DNA of 64,000 bases from Sphingobacteruim zhuxiongii (GCF_009557615.1 NZ_CP045652.1:4154001-4218000); one strand, 5' to 3'; shown: positions 42,989-52,234, counted from the first letter of the stretch. Made by a program: numbers and translations. Notes: generated by a model from the sequence alone, not told the origin.

Positions 42989-45790
42989 TTGAAGAAATTA
43001 TTCCTTTTAGATGGGATGGCCTTAATCTATAGAGCGTATTTTGCCTTAAGCAAAACGCCTCGATTGACGTCCTATGGCTTGAATACAGGTGCAATTCTTG
43101 GATTTACTAACACCTTGTTAGACGTACTGAAGAATCAACAACCAACACATATTGCTGTGGTTTTTGACACCGCCGCTCCCACCAATAGACAAATAGAATT
43201 TGAAAGCTATAAAGCTCATCGGGAAAAAATGCCAGAGGATTTAGCGGCATCAATTCCTTATATCAATCGATTAATTGAAGGTTTTAATATACCAATATTA
43301 ACGATGGACGGTTTTGAAGCCGACGACATCATCGGAACTTTAGCAAAAAAAGGAGAACAATTAGGTTTTACTGTTTATTGCATGACTCCTGACAAGGATT
43401 TCGGTCAATTAGTTTCCGAGAACATTTTTATCTATAAGCCAGCAAGGATGGGAAATGGTGCTGAAGTCCTTGGGGTTCCAGAAATCCTTGAGAAATGGGA
43501 GATAAACAATGTTCATGAGGTTATTGATATTTTGGGTCTTTGGGGAGACGCTGTCGATAATATCCCTGGAATACCCGGAGTTGGAGAAAAGACAGCAAAA
43601 AAACTGGTTCAAGAATTTGGTTCGGTTGAAAACTTAATCCAGAATACAGATAAGCTAAAAGGAAAACTGAAGGAAAACGTAGAAAACTTTTCTGAACAGG
43701 GATTGATTTCCAAAAAGCTAGCGACCATTTTATTAGACGTACCTGTAGAACTAGATGAAAAAGCGTTCGAACTGGAAGAACCCAATCGTGAGCTACTAGA
43801 GTCTTTATTCTCTGAACTGGAATTTAGAACCTTGGGCAAGCGCGTTTTCGGTGATGAATTCTCTGTTGCCGATTCGCCAGTTGCAAAGTCTGCTCAAATG
43901 GACTTATTTGCTCCGATTTCAGATATAGATGCTGCCCCTAGTCTTCAGGCAAGTCCAGAAGAAGTTCCGGCTAGTTTAAATAATATCTCCACGACAACAC
44001 ATAACTACGTATTAGTTGATACTTTAGAAAAGCAACAAGAACTTGTATCTACATTAAATAGTGTAAAATCATTTTGTTTTGACACAGAATCGACAGGATT
44101 GGATGCCATGACTGCAGAACTGGTAGGTATGTCATTTTCTATTACAAGTTCAGAGGCGTACTATGTTCCAGTTTCTTCAAATAAAGTAGAAGCCCATACT
44201 TTAGTCGACCTATTTAAGCCTGTTCTACAAAACGACTCCATTCAAAAAGTTGGACAGAATTTAAAATATGACCTATTGATTTTGGCTCGTTATGGTGTTC
44301 GTGTTGCGGGACCCTTGTTTGATACAATGCTCGCCCATTACCTAATCGATCCGGATACTCGTCATAATATGGATATCCTTGCAGAAACTTACTTACGATA
44401 TACACCAGTCTCTATCACCGAACTGATCGGTCCTAAAGGAAAAAATCAGGGCAATATGCGTGACGTTGAGTTAGAGAAGATAAAAGAGTATGCTGCTGAA
44501 GATGCAGATATCACCCTTCAATTAAAGGAGTTATTTGAACCTTTATTGAAGGAGACCTCAACATTAAAGCTTGCCGAGGATGTTGAATTCCCGCTTGTTT
44601 ATGTTTTAGCGGAGATTGAAAAGAACGGAGTAAAGATTGATGAACAAACGTTAAAACAGTTTTCTGTTGAAATCGAATCCGAAGTATCGAAGCTAGAATC
44701 GACTATATACGAAAAAGCGGGTGTTGTCTTTAATATTGCATCTCCGAAACAACTCGGTGAAGTGCTTTTTGATAAGTTACAATTAGATCCTAAAGCAAAG
44801 AAAACCAAAACTGGACAGTACAAAACGGGCGAAGATGTTTTACTGACACTTGCAAATAAATCCGATATCGTTAAAGACATCCTGGATTTTAGACAGTTAC
44901 AAAAATTAAAATCGACCTATGTTGATGCTCTTCCAAGTTTAGTTAATCCGAATAGTGGCTTAATCCATACCTCATACAATCAAGCTGTTGCAGCAACGGG
45001 ACGTCTAAGTTCGACAAATCCAAACTTGCAAAACATTCCGATTCGTACAGAACGTGGGCGTGAAGTTCGTAAAGCCTTTATCTCTCGACAAAGTGGATGG
45101 ACCATATTATCTGCCGATTACTCCCAAATTGAATTACGTTTAATTGCAGAATTGAGCCAAGATGCAAATATGTTGGAGGCATTTCAACAGGGCTTAGATA
45201 TCCACCGAGCAACAGCGGCTAAAGTTTACGGCATCGACTTGGAAGAAGTGACGTCTGATATGCGTAGAAATGCAAAAGCTGTAAATTTTGGTATAATTTA
45301 CGGTCAGTCAGCGTTCGGATTATCTCAAAGTTTGGGAATCCCTAGAAAAGAGGCTGCAGCGATAATCGATCAATATTTTACGCAATACACTGGTATTCGT
45401 AAGTACATGGGAGATATCATTGAGTTTGCGAAAGAACATGGTTATGTTGAAACGCTATTGAAACGTAGAAGATATCTGCGCGACATCAATTCTGCGAACA
45501 TGACTATTCGTGGATTCGCTGAGCGAAACGCCATTAATGCGCCTATTCAGGGCTCCGCGGCTGACTTGATAAAAATAGCAATGATCAACATTCAAAATGA
45601 TATTGAGCAACAAGGCTTGGCGGGAAAAATGATAATGCAAGTTCATGATGAACTTGTTTTTGATGTTCCGGAATCGGAAGTTGAAGCTTTCAAAACGATC
45701 ATTACAGATCGTATGAAAAATGCGATGAAACTACAAGTCCCTATTGAAATTGAAATTGGTCAAGGTAACAACTGGTTAGAAGCACATTAA
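42989..45790 (+). CDS. polA: DNA polymerase I
   Basis: 933 residues. 5'-nuclease domain (LLDGMALIYRAYFAL, GFEADDIIGTLA, PDKDFGQLV); a proofreading exonuclease domain that looks intact (CFDTESTGLD, VGQNLKYDLLIL, YAAEDADITL); and polymerase motifs ADYSQIELRLIAE, RRNAKAVNFGIIYGQS and QVHDELVFD. It fills gaps and removes primers, working with RNase H enzymes. The start codon is TTG: the next in-frame ATG is residue 10 and would delete the metal-binding Asp8 of the nuclease domain. Confidence 0.97.
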   Translation: MKKLFLLDGMALIYRAYFALSKTPRLTSYGLNTGAILGFTNTLLDVLKNQQPTHIAVVFDTAAPTNRQIEFESYKAHREKMPEDLAASIPYINRLIEGFNIPILTMDGFEADDIIGTLAKKGEQLGFTVYCMTPDKDFGQLVSENIFIYKPARMGNGAEVLGVPEILEKWEINNVHEVIDILGLWGDAVDNIPGIPGVGEKTAKKLVQEFGSVENLIQNTDKLKGKLKENVENFSEQGLISKKLATILLDVPVELDEKAFELEEPNRELLESLFSELEFRTLGKRVFGDEFSVADSPVAKSAQMDLFAPISDIDAAPSLQASPEEVPASLNNISTTTHNYVLVDTLEKQQELVSTLNSVKSFCFDTESTGLDAMTAELVGMSFSITSSEAYYVPVSSNKVEAHTLVDLFKPVLQNDSIQKVGQNLKYDLLILARYGVRVAGPLFDTMLAHYLIDPDTRHNMDILAETYLRYTPVSITELIGPKGKNQGNMRDVELEKIKEYAAEDADITLQLKELFEPLLKETSTLKLAEDVEFPLVYVLAEIEKNGVKIDEQTLKQFSVEIESEVSKLESTIYEKAGVVFNIASPKQLGEVLFDKLQLDPKAKKTKTGQYKTGEDVLLTLANKSDIVKDILDFRQLQKLKSTYVDALPSLVNPNSGLIHTSYNQAVAATGRLSSTNPNLQNIPIRTERGREVRKAFISRQSGWTILSADYSQIELRLIAELSQDANMLEAFQQGLDIHRATAAKVYGIDLEEVTSDMRRNAKAVNFGIIYGQSAFGLSQSLGIPRKEAAAIIDQYFTQYTGIRKYMGDIIEFAKEHGYVETLLKRRRYLRDINSANMTIRGFAERNAINAPIQGSAADLIKIAMINIQNDIEQQGLAGKMIMQVHDELVFDVPESEVEAFKTIITDRMKNAMKLQVPIEIEIGQGNNWLEAH

Positions 45791-45799
45791 ATTTTAAGC

Positions 45800-46909
45800 A
45801 TGAGGTATTTGCTTATTTTCATTCTATTTATCACATCGGGATGGTCTTTTGCACAAGAGTCCAAACCAGTTTACTTTGAACGGACCGCAGATAGCCTGCT
45901 ACGTTTTTATTACGATGCGAATTATTATCTAGTTGATAAGAACTGTGAATTTAAAAGTATAGAACGCGTTGCAGAATTTGATACTCGTCAGAGTAAGTTT
46001 GTCGGAAAATTTGTGGACTATTATCCGAATGGCCATCGTATGTTGGAAGGAAGCTACCAAGACGGTATGAAGGAGGGCGTATTCACTGCCTACCATCCAA
46101 ACATGCAAATAAAATGGCAGGTTACTTACGCGAACAACACGCCTCAAGGTGATTGGAATTACTTCTATCCTGACGGCAAGCCCTTGATGACAGTGAATTA
46201 CAGTGCATCGGGATCGAAATTTGTCAGTTTCTTCGATCAAAAAGGAGTTCAACGCGTTAAAGAAGGTAATGGAAATTATCAATTTAAAGTTCCTTTTCCT
46301 GGCTATAACCCTTATGGCTATCCTTTTCTACGACTAAAAGGTAAGCTCGTTAATGGTATTCCGAATGGCCTCTGGAGTATCTTCTATGAAAGCGAAAAAA
46401 ATAGTGAACTCGCCGCAACGGAAGAGTATTTCGATAATCGATTAATTATTGGTGAGGACTACTTTACAGGGGAACGCTACAAGAAGCAACGTTTTCCAAT
46501 TATTCCAATTGAGAGCTTTGTTAGAGCTGAAGGCATTATTTCTAAGAACTGCTCCTTCGATGATTTTTCTGGATTCATTATTTACCTAATTGATTACTTT
46601 AATAATTCATTTGCGAGTATTCAGATTCCAGAGCGAGGAGAATTGCCTTTTAGTTACGAGGTGATGCTTGATCGCGAAGGCGTGAGTAAAGGCGTGACAG
46701 TGACCAATAATCCCTTTGCTGAGCATAAGGAACTAGGCAAGGCATTTGAACAAGTTGTTAAATCGTTGGAATACTATCCACCGTCTTTTAAAGATGGTGA
46801 ATATATAGCGGACCAACTGGAGGTTAAAGGAAAAGTCATTGTTACGGAAGACAATACATTACAATTCCATTCCTTTGAGATCTTTCGTGAGAACGAGTTA
46901 AAAAAGTGA
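45800..46909 (+). CDS. MORN/YwqK-type repeat protein, secreted
   Basis: 369 residues with signal peptide MRYLLIFILFITSGWSFAQ. Repeats of the toxin-antitoxin-YwqK/MORN kind run from about residue 65: KFVGKFVDYYPNGHRMLEGSYQDG, KEGVFTAYHPNMQIKWQVTY, PQGDWNYFYPDGKPLMTVNY and later LKGKLVNGIPNGLWSIFYE. The C-terminal third has no recognised domain and resembles a TonB-C-like strand pattern (FEQVVKSLEYYPPSFKDGEYIA), without clear evidence. The role is unknown; a structural envelope protein is possible. It begins 9 nt after polA. Confidence 0.7.
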   Translation: MRYLLIFILFITSGWSFAQESKPVYFERTADSLLRFYYDANYYLVDKNCEFKSIERVAEFDTRQSKFVGKFVDYYPNGHRMLEGSYQDGMKEGVFTAYHPNMQIKWQVTYANNTPQGDWNYFYPDGKPLMTVNYSASGSKFVSFFDQKGVQRVKEGNGNYQFKVPFPGYNPYGYPFLRLKGKLVNGIPNGLWSIFYESEKNSELAATEEYFDNRLIIGEDYFTGERYKKQRFPIIPIESFVRAEGIISKNCSFDDFSGFIIYLIDYFNNSFASIQIPERGELPFSYEVMLDREGVSKGVTVTNNPFAEHKELGKAFEQVVKSLEYYPPSFKDGEYIADQLEVKGKVIVTEDNTLQFHSFEIFRENELKK

Positions 46910-46949
46910 AAATAGTCAATTGACTTTAGGAGAGTTGAAATGCAGATTT

Positions 46950-46957
46950 TATATTTG
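46950..46957 (+). promoter_or_regulatory. Promoter -7 box of the decarboxylase homologue
   Basis: TATATTTG, exact TAnnTTTG, 15 nt before the ATG at 46973. Confidence 0.5.
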
Positions 46958-46972
46958 CGTAAATAGATTTAT

Positions 46973-47575
46973 ATGAGATTTCACAAGGAGGGATATACCA
47001 GTTTAGCATTAGTCCTATTGTTCTTTTTTATTGTCAGTGCATTTGCGCATTATTATGAGGCCGGATCTTTATTCAAGGGACTAATATACATTCTATTTGG
47101 AATGCTTTTTTTAGTCGTATTGTATTTCTTCCGAAGTCCTACGCGTATCATTAAACAAGACCCTTCTCAAATATATGCTCCATCAGACGGAACAATCGCT
47201 AGTATCGACGAGATTGTAGATGAAAATAATCTAGAACATTCTCTGTTTAAGATTTCAATTACCATCTCCGCCCTCAATGTTCGATTAACAAGAGCCCCAA
47301 TTTCAGGAACCGCATTCACGAATAGTCTTGAATTCCATGGAAAATTTCGCCAATCTATAAAAAGCAACAACGAAATTGATGTTGTTGTCGAACACGATGG
47401 AAACTTTTGGAAAGGTCCGGTGTTTTATAACCAGAAAATGGTAAATCAAGGCGATGTAATAGGCTCAATAAAATTCGGATCTAGCGTTGACCTATATTTT
47501 CCAGCGACTGCAGTTCTAGTCGCAAAAAAAGGAGATACGATTCGAGCCGGCGAGACTATGCTCGCAAAAATCTAG
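46973..47575 (+). CDS. Divergent phosphatidylserine decarboxylase-like protein
   Basis: 200 residues: N-terminal helices, then a psd-type domain. Visible signs are APSDG (D72), the IKFGSS site (G169-S170, where the proenzyme of this family splits to make the pyruvoyl group), and the C-terminal PATAVLVAKKGDTIRAGETMLAKI. The His of the usual SPxxVHxNRxP motif is replaced: ISALNVRLTRAPISG has Arg104. The ENER and ARRIV segments I know from phylum members are also missing or altered (SNNEIDVVV). It may be a paralogue with altered self-cleavage, or may process differently. A normal Psd would then be elsewhere. Confidence 0.72.
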   Translation: MRFHKEGYTSLALVLLFFFIVSAFAHYYEAGSLFKGLIYILFGMLFLVVLYFFRSPTRIIKQDPSQIYAPSDGTIASIDEIVDENNLEHSLFKISITISALNVRLTRAPISGTAFTNSLEFHGKFRQSIKSNNEIDVVVEHDGNFWKGPVFYNQKMVNQGDVIGSIKFGSSVDLYFPATAVLVAKKGDTIRAGETMLAKI

Positions 47576-47607
47576 CATTAGTATTCCATATTATTTGATC
47601 GTTGAAT

Positions 47608-48633
47608 ATGAATTTCCGCAGCTTAATTTTAATTATCAGCTTGATTTTCTCCCTTTTGCTAGCTGGAATGAATTATTATCATGAACAGCATCTTCCAACC
47701 CTCGCGTTTATCGCTATTATCAGCTTTATACTAATATTCTCGCTTTTAAACTACGTTTTTCAGAAATTCGTATACGAACGCATCAAGGCTGTATACAAAT
47801 TAATTCACAATTTAAAGCTTGGCAAAGAACTTAAAGACGCCTTGGGTGATCATAAGTCAGATGATCCTATTGGCGACGCAGAAAAGGAAGTTCGCGATTG
47901 GGCAAAACAAAAAACATCTGAAATTAATCAGTTAAAGGCACAAGAGAAATTTCGAAAGGAATTCTTATCCAATATTTCACATGAATTTAAAACTCCCCTA
48001 TTTGCGATTCAGGGGTATATAGAGACTTTACAAGACGGAATGATTGAAGACAATCCAGATATGGCTGTATCCTTTCTAAAGAAGGCGTCAAAAAACTTAG
48101 ACCGTTTGAGCTATTTGATTCACGACCTGGATGAAATTGCAAAATTAGAATCGGGGCAAGTGCTAATTAGTAAGGAAAAGTTTGATATTCAAATTCTAAT
48201 TCGTGAGACGATCGACTATCTAGAAGATAAAGCAAGCGACAGTGAAATTCAATTAAAATTCAATCCGAAGAGTCATAACCCGATACTTGTTAAGGCAGAT
48301 CGAAAAAAAATTCAACAAGTTTTAGTAAATTTAATCGATAACTCGATTAAGTACGGAAGCCGCGGTGGAAAAACACAAATAAAAGCAATACCACTAATCG
48401 ATCAAATTCTAATAGAGATTACAGATAATGGACAAGGTATTGAAGAAAAGAACCTTCCTCGTGTTTTTGAGCGGTTTTTTCGAACCGATAAAAGCAGATC
48501 ACGCGACATCGGCGGGTCTGGTTTAGGTCTCGCAATTGTTAAACATATTATTGAAGCACATCAACAAAACGTGCATGTTCGGAGCACCGAAGGCATCGGT
48601 ACAACATTTTCGTTTACCTTAGAAAAAGCCTAA
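47608..48633 (+). CDS. PhoR-like sensor histidine kinase
   Basis: 341 residues from MNFRSLILIISLIFSLLLAG; a TTG two codons earlier is possible. Two N-terminal membrane helices, a short linker, then HisKA with the phosphorylated H125 (FLSNISHEFKTPLFAIQGY), N box (NLIDNSIKYG), G1 (DNGQGIEEKNLPRVFERFFR) and G2 (GGSGLGLAIVKHII). This short-loop layout, with almost no periplasmic domain, resembles PhoR kinases. Downstream lie a Pho-box-like repeat and phosphate genes, which supports a phosphate role. No response regulator lies on either side. Confidence 0.88.
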   Translation: MNFRSLILIISLIFSLLLAGMNYYHEQHLPTLAFIAIISFILIFSLLNYVFQKFVYERIKAVYKLIHNLKLGKELKDALGDHKSDDPIGDAEKEVRDWAKQKTSEINQLKAQEKFRKEFLSNISHEFKTPLFAIQGYIETLQDGMIEDNPDMAVSFLKKASKNLDRLSYLIHDLDEIAKLESGQVLISKEKFDIQILIRETIDYLEDKASDSEIQLKFNPKSHNPILVKADRKKIQQVLVNLIDNSIKYGSRGGKTQIKAIPLIDQILIEITDNGQGIEEKNLPRVFERFFRTDKSRSRDIGGSGLGLAIVKHIIEAHQQNVHVRSTEGIGTTFSFTLEKA

Positions 48634-48643
48634 CAAAGTGTTG

Positions 48644-48671
48644 TTACAGAAAACTTAACATTAACTTAACA
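48644..48671 (+). promoter_or_regulatory. Pho-box-like repeat, three half-sites at 11-bp spacing
   Basis: TTACAG (48644), TTAACA (48655) and TTAACA (48666) are spaced by 11 bp, one helical turn. TTAACA-N5-TTAACA is the form I recall for PhoP sites in Bacillus. The array ends 9 nt before the -7 box of the DUF47-PiT operon, a place suited to an activator. Confidence 0.6.
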
Positions 48672-48680
48672 TTAAGTCCA

Positions 48681-48688
48681 TATTTTTG
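48681..48688 (+). promoter_or_regulatory. Promoter -7 box of the DUF47-PiT operon
   Basis: TATTTTTG, exact TAnnTTTG, 21 nt before the ATG at 48710. The region that would hold a -33 is taken by the repeats, which fits activator-dependent transcription. Confidence 0.55.
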
Positions 48689-48709
48689 CGCTACTAAAAT
48701 AACAAGTAT

Positions 48710-49357
48710 ATGTCTTTGAACAGCATTTTTCAGTATTTTGTCCCTAAGGACAAAAAATTCTTTCCTTTATTTGAGCAAGCTGGCTCAAATTTAATTGATA
48801 TGGCTAAGCTATTGAAGGAAAGTGTTCATACATCTGATTTACAATTAAGAACAAACAATTCGAAATTGTTGGAAGATTTGGAACATAAAGGTGACAACCT
48901 AACCCACCAAATCCATTTAGAACTAGGAAAAAACTTCATCACACCATTTGATAGAGAAGATATCCATGCATTAGCAAGCTCATTGGACGACGTTGCCGAC
49001 TTTATTCATGGCGCATCCAACCGTATGGAACTTTATAAGGTTATCAACACGAGTGAGCCGATGAAAGAAATTTCTAGTTTAATCTTGGAGGCTACAGAAC
49101 ACGTTGCAAAAGCGCTATTCGAACTTAAAGATTTAAAGAACATTCGTAATATCACCGATTCTTGTGTTAGAATCAATAGCGTTGAAAATAAAGCTGATTA
49201 TATTTTTGATAAAGCAGTTGCAGAATTATTCGAATTCGAGAAAGATGCAATCAACCTTATTAAGTACAAAGAGGTTTTATCTGCCATGGAAGATGCAACA
49301 GACAAGTGTGAAGATGTTGCCAACGTATTGGAAAGTATATTAGTTAAGAACGCATAA
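48710..49357 (+). CDS. DUF47 (PhoU-like) regulator of phosphate transport
   Basis: 215 residues, all-helical. Characteristic segments are FVPKDKKFFPLFEQAGSNL at the start and DREDIHALASSLDDVADFIHGASNRMELY in the middle, the PhoU-like metal-binding helix. DUF47 proteins are usually encoded directly before pit-type phosphate transporters and are thought to tune them. Here the gap to pitA is 30 nt, so they form one operon. Confidence 0.93.
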   Translation: MSLNSIFQYFVPKDKKFFPLFEQAGSNLIDMAKLLKESVHTSDLQLRTNNSKLLEDLEHKGDNLTHQIHLELGKNFITPFDREDIHALASSLDDVADFIHGASNRMELYKVINTSEPMKEISSLILEATEHVAKALFELKDLKNIRNITDSCVRINSVENKADYIFDKAVAELFEFEKDAINLIKYKEVLSAMEDATDKCEDVANVLESILVKNA

Positions 49358-49387
49358 TTGCGATTCTTCCTCAACATATTATAACAG

Positions 49388-50404
49388 ATGGATTCAATTT
49401 CAACATTATTAATTGTTGTTGTTGTATTGGCCATTGCATTTGATTACATCAACGGTTTTCACGATGCAGCCAATTCAATTGCAACGATTGTTTCTACGAA
49501 AGTATTAACGCCTTTTATGGCAGTACTATGGGCAGCCATATTCAACTTCGTAGCCTACTTCGTCTTCACTGACCACAAAGTCGCAAACACCATTGCAAAG
49601 ACGGTCATTGAAGAATATATCACCCTCGAGGTTATATTCGCCGGTTTAGTTGCCGCAATTTCTTGGAACCTATTCACTTGGTATTACGGTATCCCTTCTA
49701 GCTCTAGCCACACATTAATTGGTGGTTTCGCGGGATCGGGTATGGCATATGCTGTGTTTATGGGTACTAACCCGATTGAGGCAATCAACATAAACGCGAC
49801 ATTAAAGATATTATCATTTATCGTTCTTGCGCCAATAATCGGTATGACGATCGCGATTATCATTACTCTTATTATCATTAATATTTGTAAAAAATCGAGA
49901 CCCAGTATCGCTGAGAAGTGGTTTAAGATTCTACAGTTAATCTCATCCGCAGGATTGAGTTTTGCTCATGGAGGTAATGACGCTCAAAAGGTAATGGGTA
50001 TTATTGCGACAGCATTGATCGCTGAAAACGTAATACCGAATTTTGAAGCCATGCCAGGATGGGTACCTCTTGCATGTTACGCTGCAATCGCAGCAGGAAC
50101 AATGAGTGGTGGCTGGAAAATCGTTAAAACGATGGGAACAAAGATTACTAAAGTGACTCCGCTAGAAGGCGTGAGTGCGGAAACAGCGGGAGCGATTACT
50201 CTAGGTATTACAGAGCATTTTGGAATCCCTGCTTCTACTACACACACCATAACTGGTTCCATAATCGGGGTTGGTGTTGTAAAGCGCGTGTCGGCTGTTC
50301 GCTGGGGTGTAACGATCAGTTTGCTATGGGCATGGATTCTAACAATCCCTGTCAGTGCATTATTAGGCGGGCTTACATTAGCGGTTATTCATTACATCCT
50401 GTAG
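49388..50404 (+). CDS. Inorganic phosphate transporter, PiT family
   Basis: 338 residues, about 10 membrane helices. Both family signatures are present: FDYINGFHDAANSIATIVSTKVL in the N-terminal half and FAHGGNDAQKVMGIIATALI in the second. PiT carriers move phosphate (often as a metal-phosphate complex) with protons or sodium. Adjacent DUF47 gene, PhoR-like kinase and Pho-like repeat make this a phosphate locus. Confidence 0.95.
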   Translation: MDSISTLLIVVVVLAIAFDYINGFHDAANSIATIVSTKVLTPFMAVLWAAIFNFVAYFVFTDHKVANTIAKTVIEEYITLEVIFAGLVAAISWNLFTWYYGIPSSSSHTLIGGFAGSGMAYAVFMGTNPIEAININATLKILSFIVLAPIIGMTIAIIITLIIINICKKSRPSIAEKWFKILQLISSAGLSFAHGGNDAQKVMGIIATALIAENVIPNFEAMPGWVPLACYAAIAAGTMSGGWKIVKTMGTKITKVTPLEGVSAETAGAITLGITEHFGIPASTTHTITGSIIGVGVVKRVSAVRWGVTISLLWAWILTIPVSALLGGLTLAVIHYIL

Positions 50405-50635
50405 TAAATTACGTACATCGCAATGCATTTTATTGTTAAATAATAAAGATTTAACAAAAAATTTGCGTGCTATGTTGTTTATAAGTATTTTTACGCGTCA
50501 AAAGCCGGGTTTTAAATGTACAAAATCAGGATTTTACCAAGTTAACATTTTTTGGCATCGTTATTGTTAAGTTTTGTTAAATTGATTTTACAACTAGAAA
50601 CAATTAAAAATTTTAATAACCTTAAAAAAAAGAGT

Positions 50636-52018
50636 ATGAACTATTCTACAATTAAAAAAACAGCTGTTGCAGCTTCTTTAGTAGCCGCTTTAGGTTTCGC
50701 AGAGACTGCACAAGCACAAACCCCAACTGTATTTGGTGGTAGATCACAATACAGAACTTGGTCAATCGGTGTTCAAGGTGGTATCACTACGCCTAACACA
50801 ATTTTAGGTGGACAAAATGGTTTTGGACAAAAGGTTGGTTACTTCCAAAATAAAGTTGGAGAGTACTACGGATTAACAATTCGTAAACAATTTTCTCACT
50901 TATTCGGTTTAGAACTAGAAGGTAACCGTGGTCGTATTAAAACTTACAACCATGAATTAGCTGCTAATGGTGGTGTTGAGAACAGTCTTTTAGCGAAATC
51001 TGCTGAAACATCAGTAAACTGGGCTGCTAGCTTAAATGGTGTATTCCAATTAGGTACTATCGACTTCATGAGAAGAGAAAATGCAGTTAACTTCTACGCT
51101 AAAGTTGGTTTAGGTGTTATGGCTCATAACCCAGTTCAATTCTCGAACAACGACTTCACAGGTACAGAAGTATATAACAACGAAGGTCAATGGGGTGAAG
51201 AAGTATTCGGAGATCGTGAAGCTACTGGTGACCGTGATAACCGTTTAACTGGATTTATTCCTGTAGGTGTTGGTGTTAAATTTAAATTATCTGAAGTTGT
51301 TGCCTTGAACTTAGGTTACACAATGAACTTCACTGATGATAACTTGTTGTACGGTCCAGTACGTTACGATGGAAAACAAAAATTCTCTAACGTATACGGT
51401 GGTTTAGAATTCACTTTAGGTTCACGCGATAAAGAAAGCTTAACTTTCACAAACCCAGTTGCTACTTTATATGATGAATTGAAAGATCCTTCATTACGTA
51501 ACGAAGTTGAAGCATTGAAACAACGCGTATCTACTTTAGAAGGTACAGTTGATCAATTAAGCAAAGACTCTGATGGTGACGGTGTATCTGATAAATTTGA
51601 TAAATGTCCAGGAACTCCTGCTGGTACAGTAGTTGATGGTTCAGGATGTCCTATCAAATTCCCAGAAGCACAACAATTGACTGAAAGTGGTTCAGGTTAC
51701 TTCGCTCCAATTCAATTCGAATTCGATAGCTCAGTATTGAAAACTGAATCTTACGCAACTTTAGATAAATTAGCTAAAGATTTACGTGATAACAATTCAT
51801 CTGTAACTTTAGATGGTTATGCATCAGCAGAAGGTACTGAAGCTTACAACTTAAACTTATCTAAAGACCGTGCAAATGCAGTAAAACAATACTTAGTTAA
51901 CGCTGGAGTATCTGCATCAAGCATTACAGCTAACGGAAATGGTGAGGCTAACCCAGTAGCATCTAATGATACTGAAGAAGGTCGCGTTCAAAACCGTCGT
52001 GTTGAGATCAAAAAATAA
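50636..52018 (+). CDS. OmpA-family outer-membrane protein
   Basis: 460 residues from MNYSTIKKTAVAASLVAALGFAETAQAQ, a signal peptide; the reading from 50552 adds 28 residues without purpose. The N-terminal part is a beta-barrel of about eight strands, then a short coiled region (EVEALKQRVSTLEGTVDQL), one TSP3-type calcium repeat (DSDGDGVSDKFDKCPGTPAG) and an OmpA peptidoglycan-binding domain (FEFDSSVLKTESYATLDKLA... RVQNRRVEIKK). It links the outer membrane to the cell wall. Codon use is strongly biased toward preferred codons, as in an abundant protein. Confidence 0.93.
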   Translation: MNYSTIKKTAVAASLVAALGFAETAQAQTPTVFGGRSQYRTWSIGVQGGITTPNTILGGQNGFGQKVGYFQNKVGEYYGLTIRKQFSHLFGLELEGNRGRIKTYNHELAANGGVENSLLAKSAETSVNWAASLNGVFQLGTIDFMRRENAVNFYAKVGLGVMAHNPVQFSNNDFTGTEVYNNEGQWGEEVFGDREATGDRDNRLTGFIPVGVGVKFKLSEVVALNLGYTMNFTDDNLLYGPVRYDGKQKFSNVYGGLEFTLGSRDKESLTFTNPVATLYDELKDPSLRNEVEALKQRVSTLEGTVDQLSKDSDGDGVSDKFDKCPGTPAGTVVDGSGCPIKFPEAQQLTESGSGYFAPIQFEFDSSVLKTESYATLDKLAKDLRDNNSSVTLDGYASAEGTEAYNLNLSKDRANAVKQYLVNAGVSASSITANGNGEANPVASNDTEEGRVQNRRVEIKK

Positions 52019-52044
52019 TTGTAAAAGCAATTATTAGATAATAT

Positions 52045-52080
52045 GGAAAGCCGATCCTTTGGGATCGGCTTTCCTATTTT
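52045..52080 (+). terminator. Terminator of ompA
   Basis: A perfect 13-bp stem (GGAAAGCCGATCC / GGATCGGCTTTCC) with a TTTG loop lies 26 nt after the stop and is followed by TATTTT. Confidence 0.9.
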
Positions 52081-52102
52081 ACACACACTTTACATTATTT
52101 AG

Positions 52103-52110
52103 TTTACCTT
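52103..52110 (+). promoter_or_regulatory. Promoter -7 box of the TPR-aroE operon
   Basis: TACCTTTG, exact TAnnTTTG, giving a leader of about 118 nt before the ATG at 52235. Confidence 0.45.
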
Positions 52111-52222
52111 TGCGCGTGACCTTAGTCTAATAATGTGGATATGTTGAAAATAAATTAAGCTTCAAAACTTAAAAAACATTATTTTCATCATTGAATAGAG
52201 ACATTAGGTTGAATAATATAAA

Positions 52223-52230
52223 GAGAGGAG
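52223..52230 (+). promoter_or_regulatory. Canonical Shine-Dalgarno site of the TPR gene
   Basis: GAGAGGAG lies 4 nt before the ATG at 52235. Strong Shine-Dalgarno motifs are rare in this phylum and I see few others in the window, so this stands out. Confidence 0.55.
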
Positions 52231-52234
52231 AATA

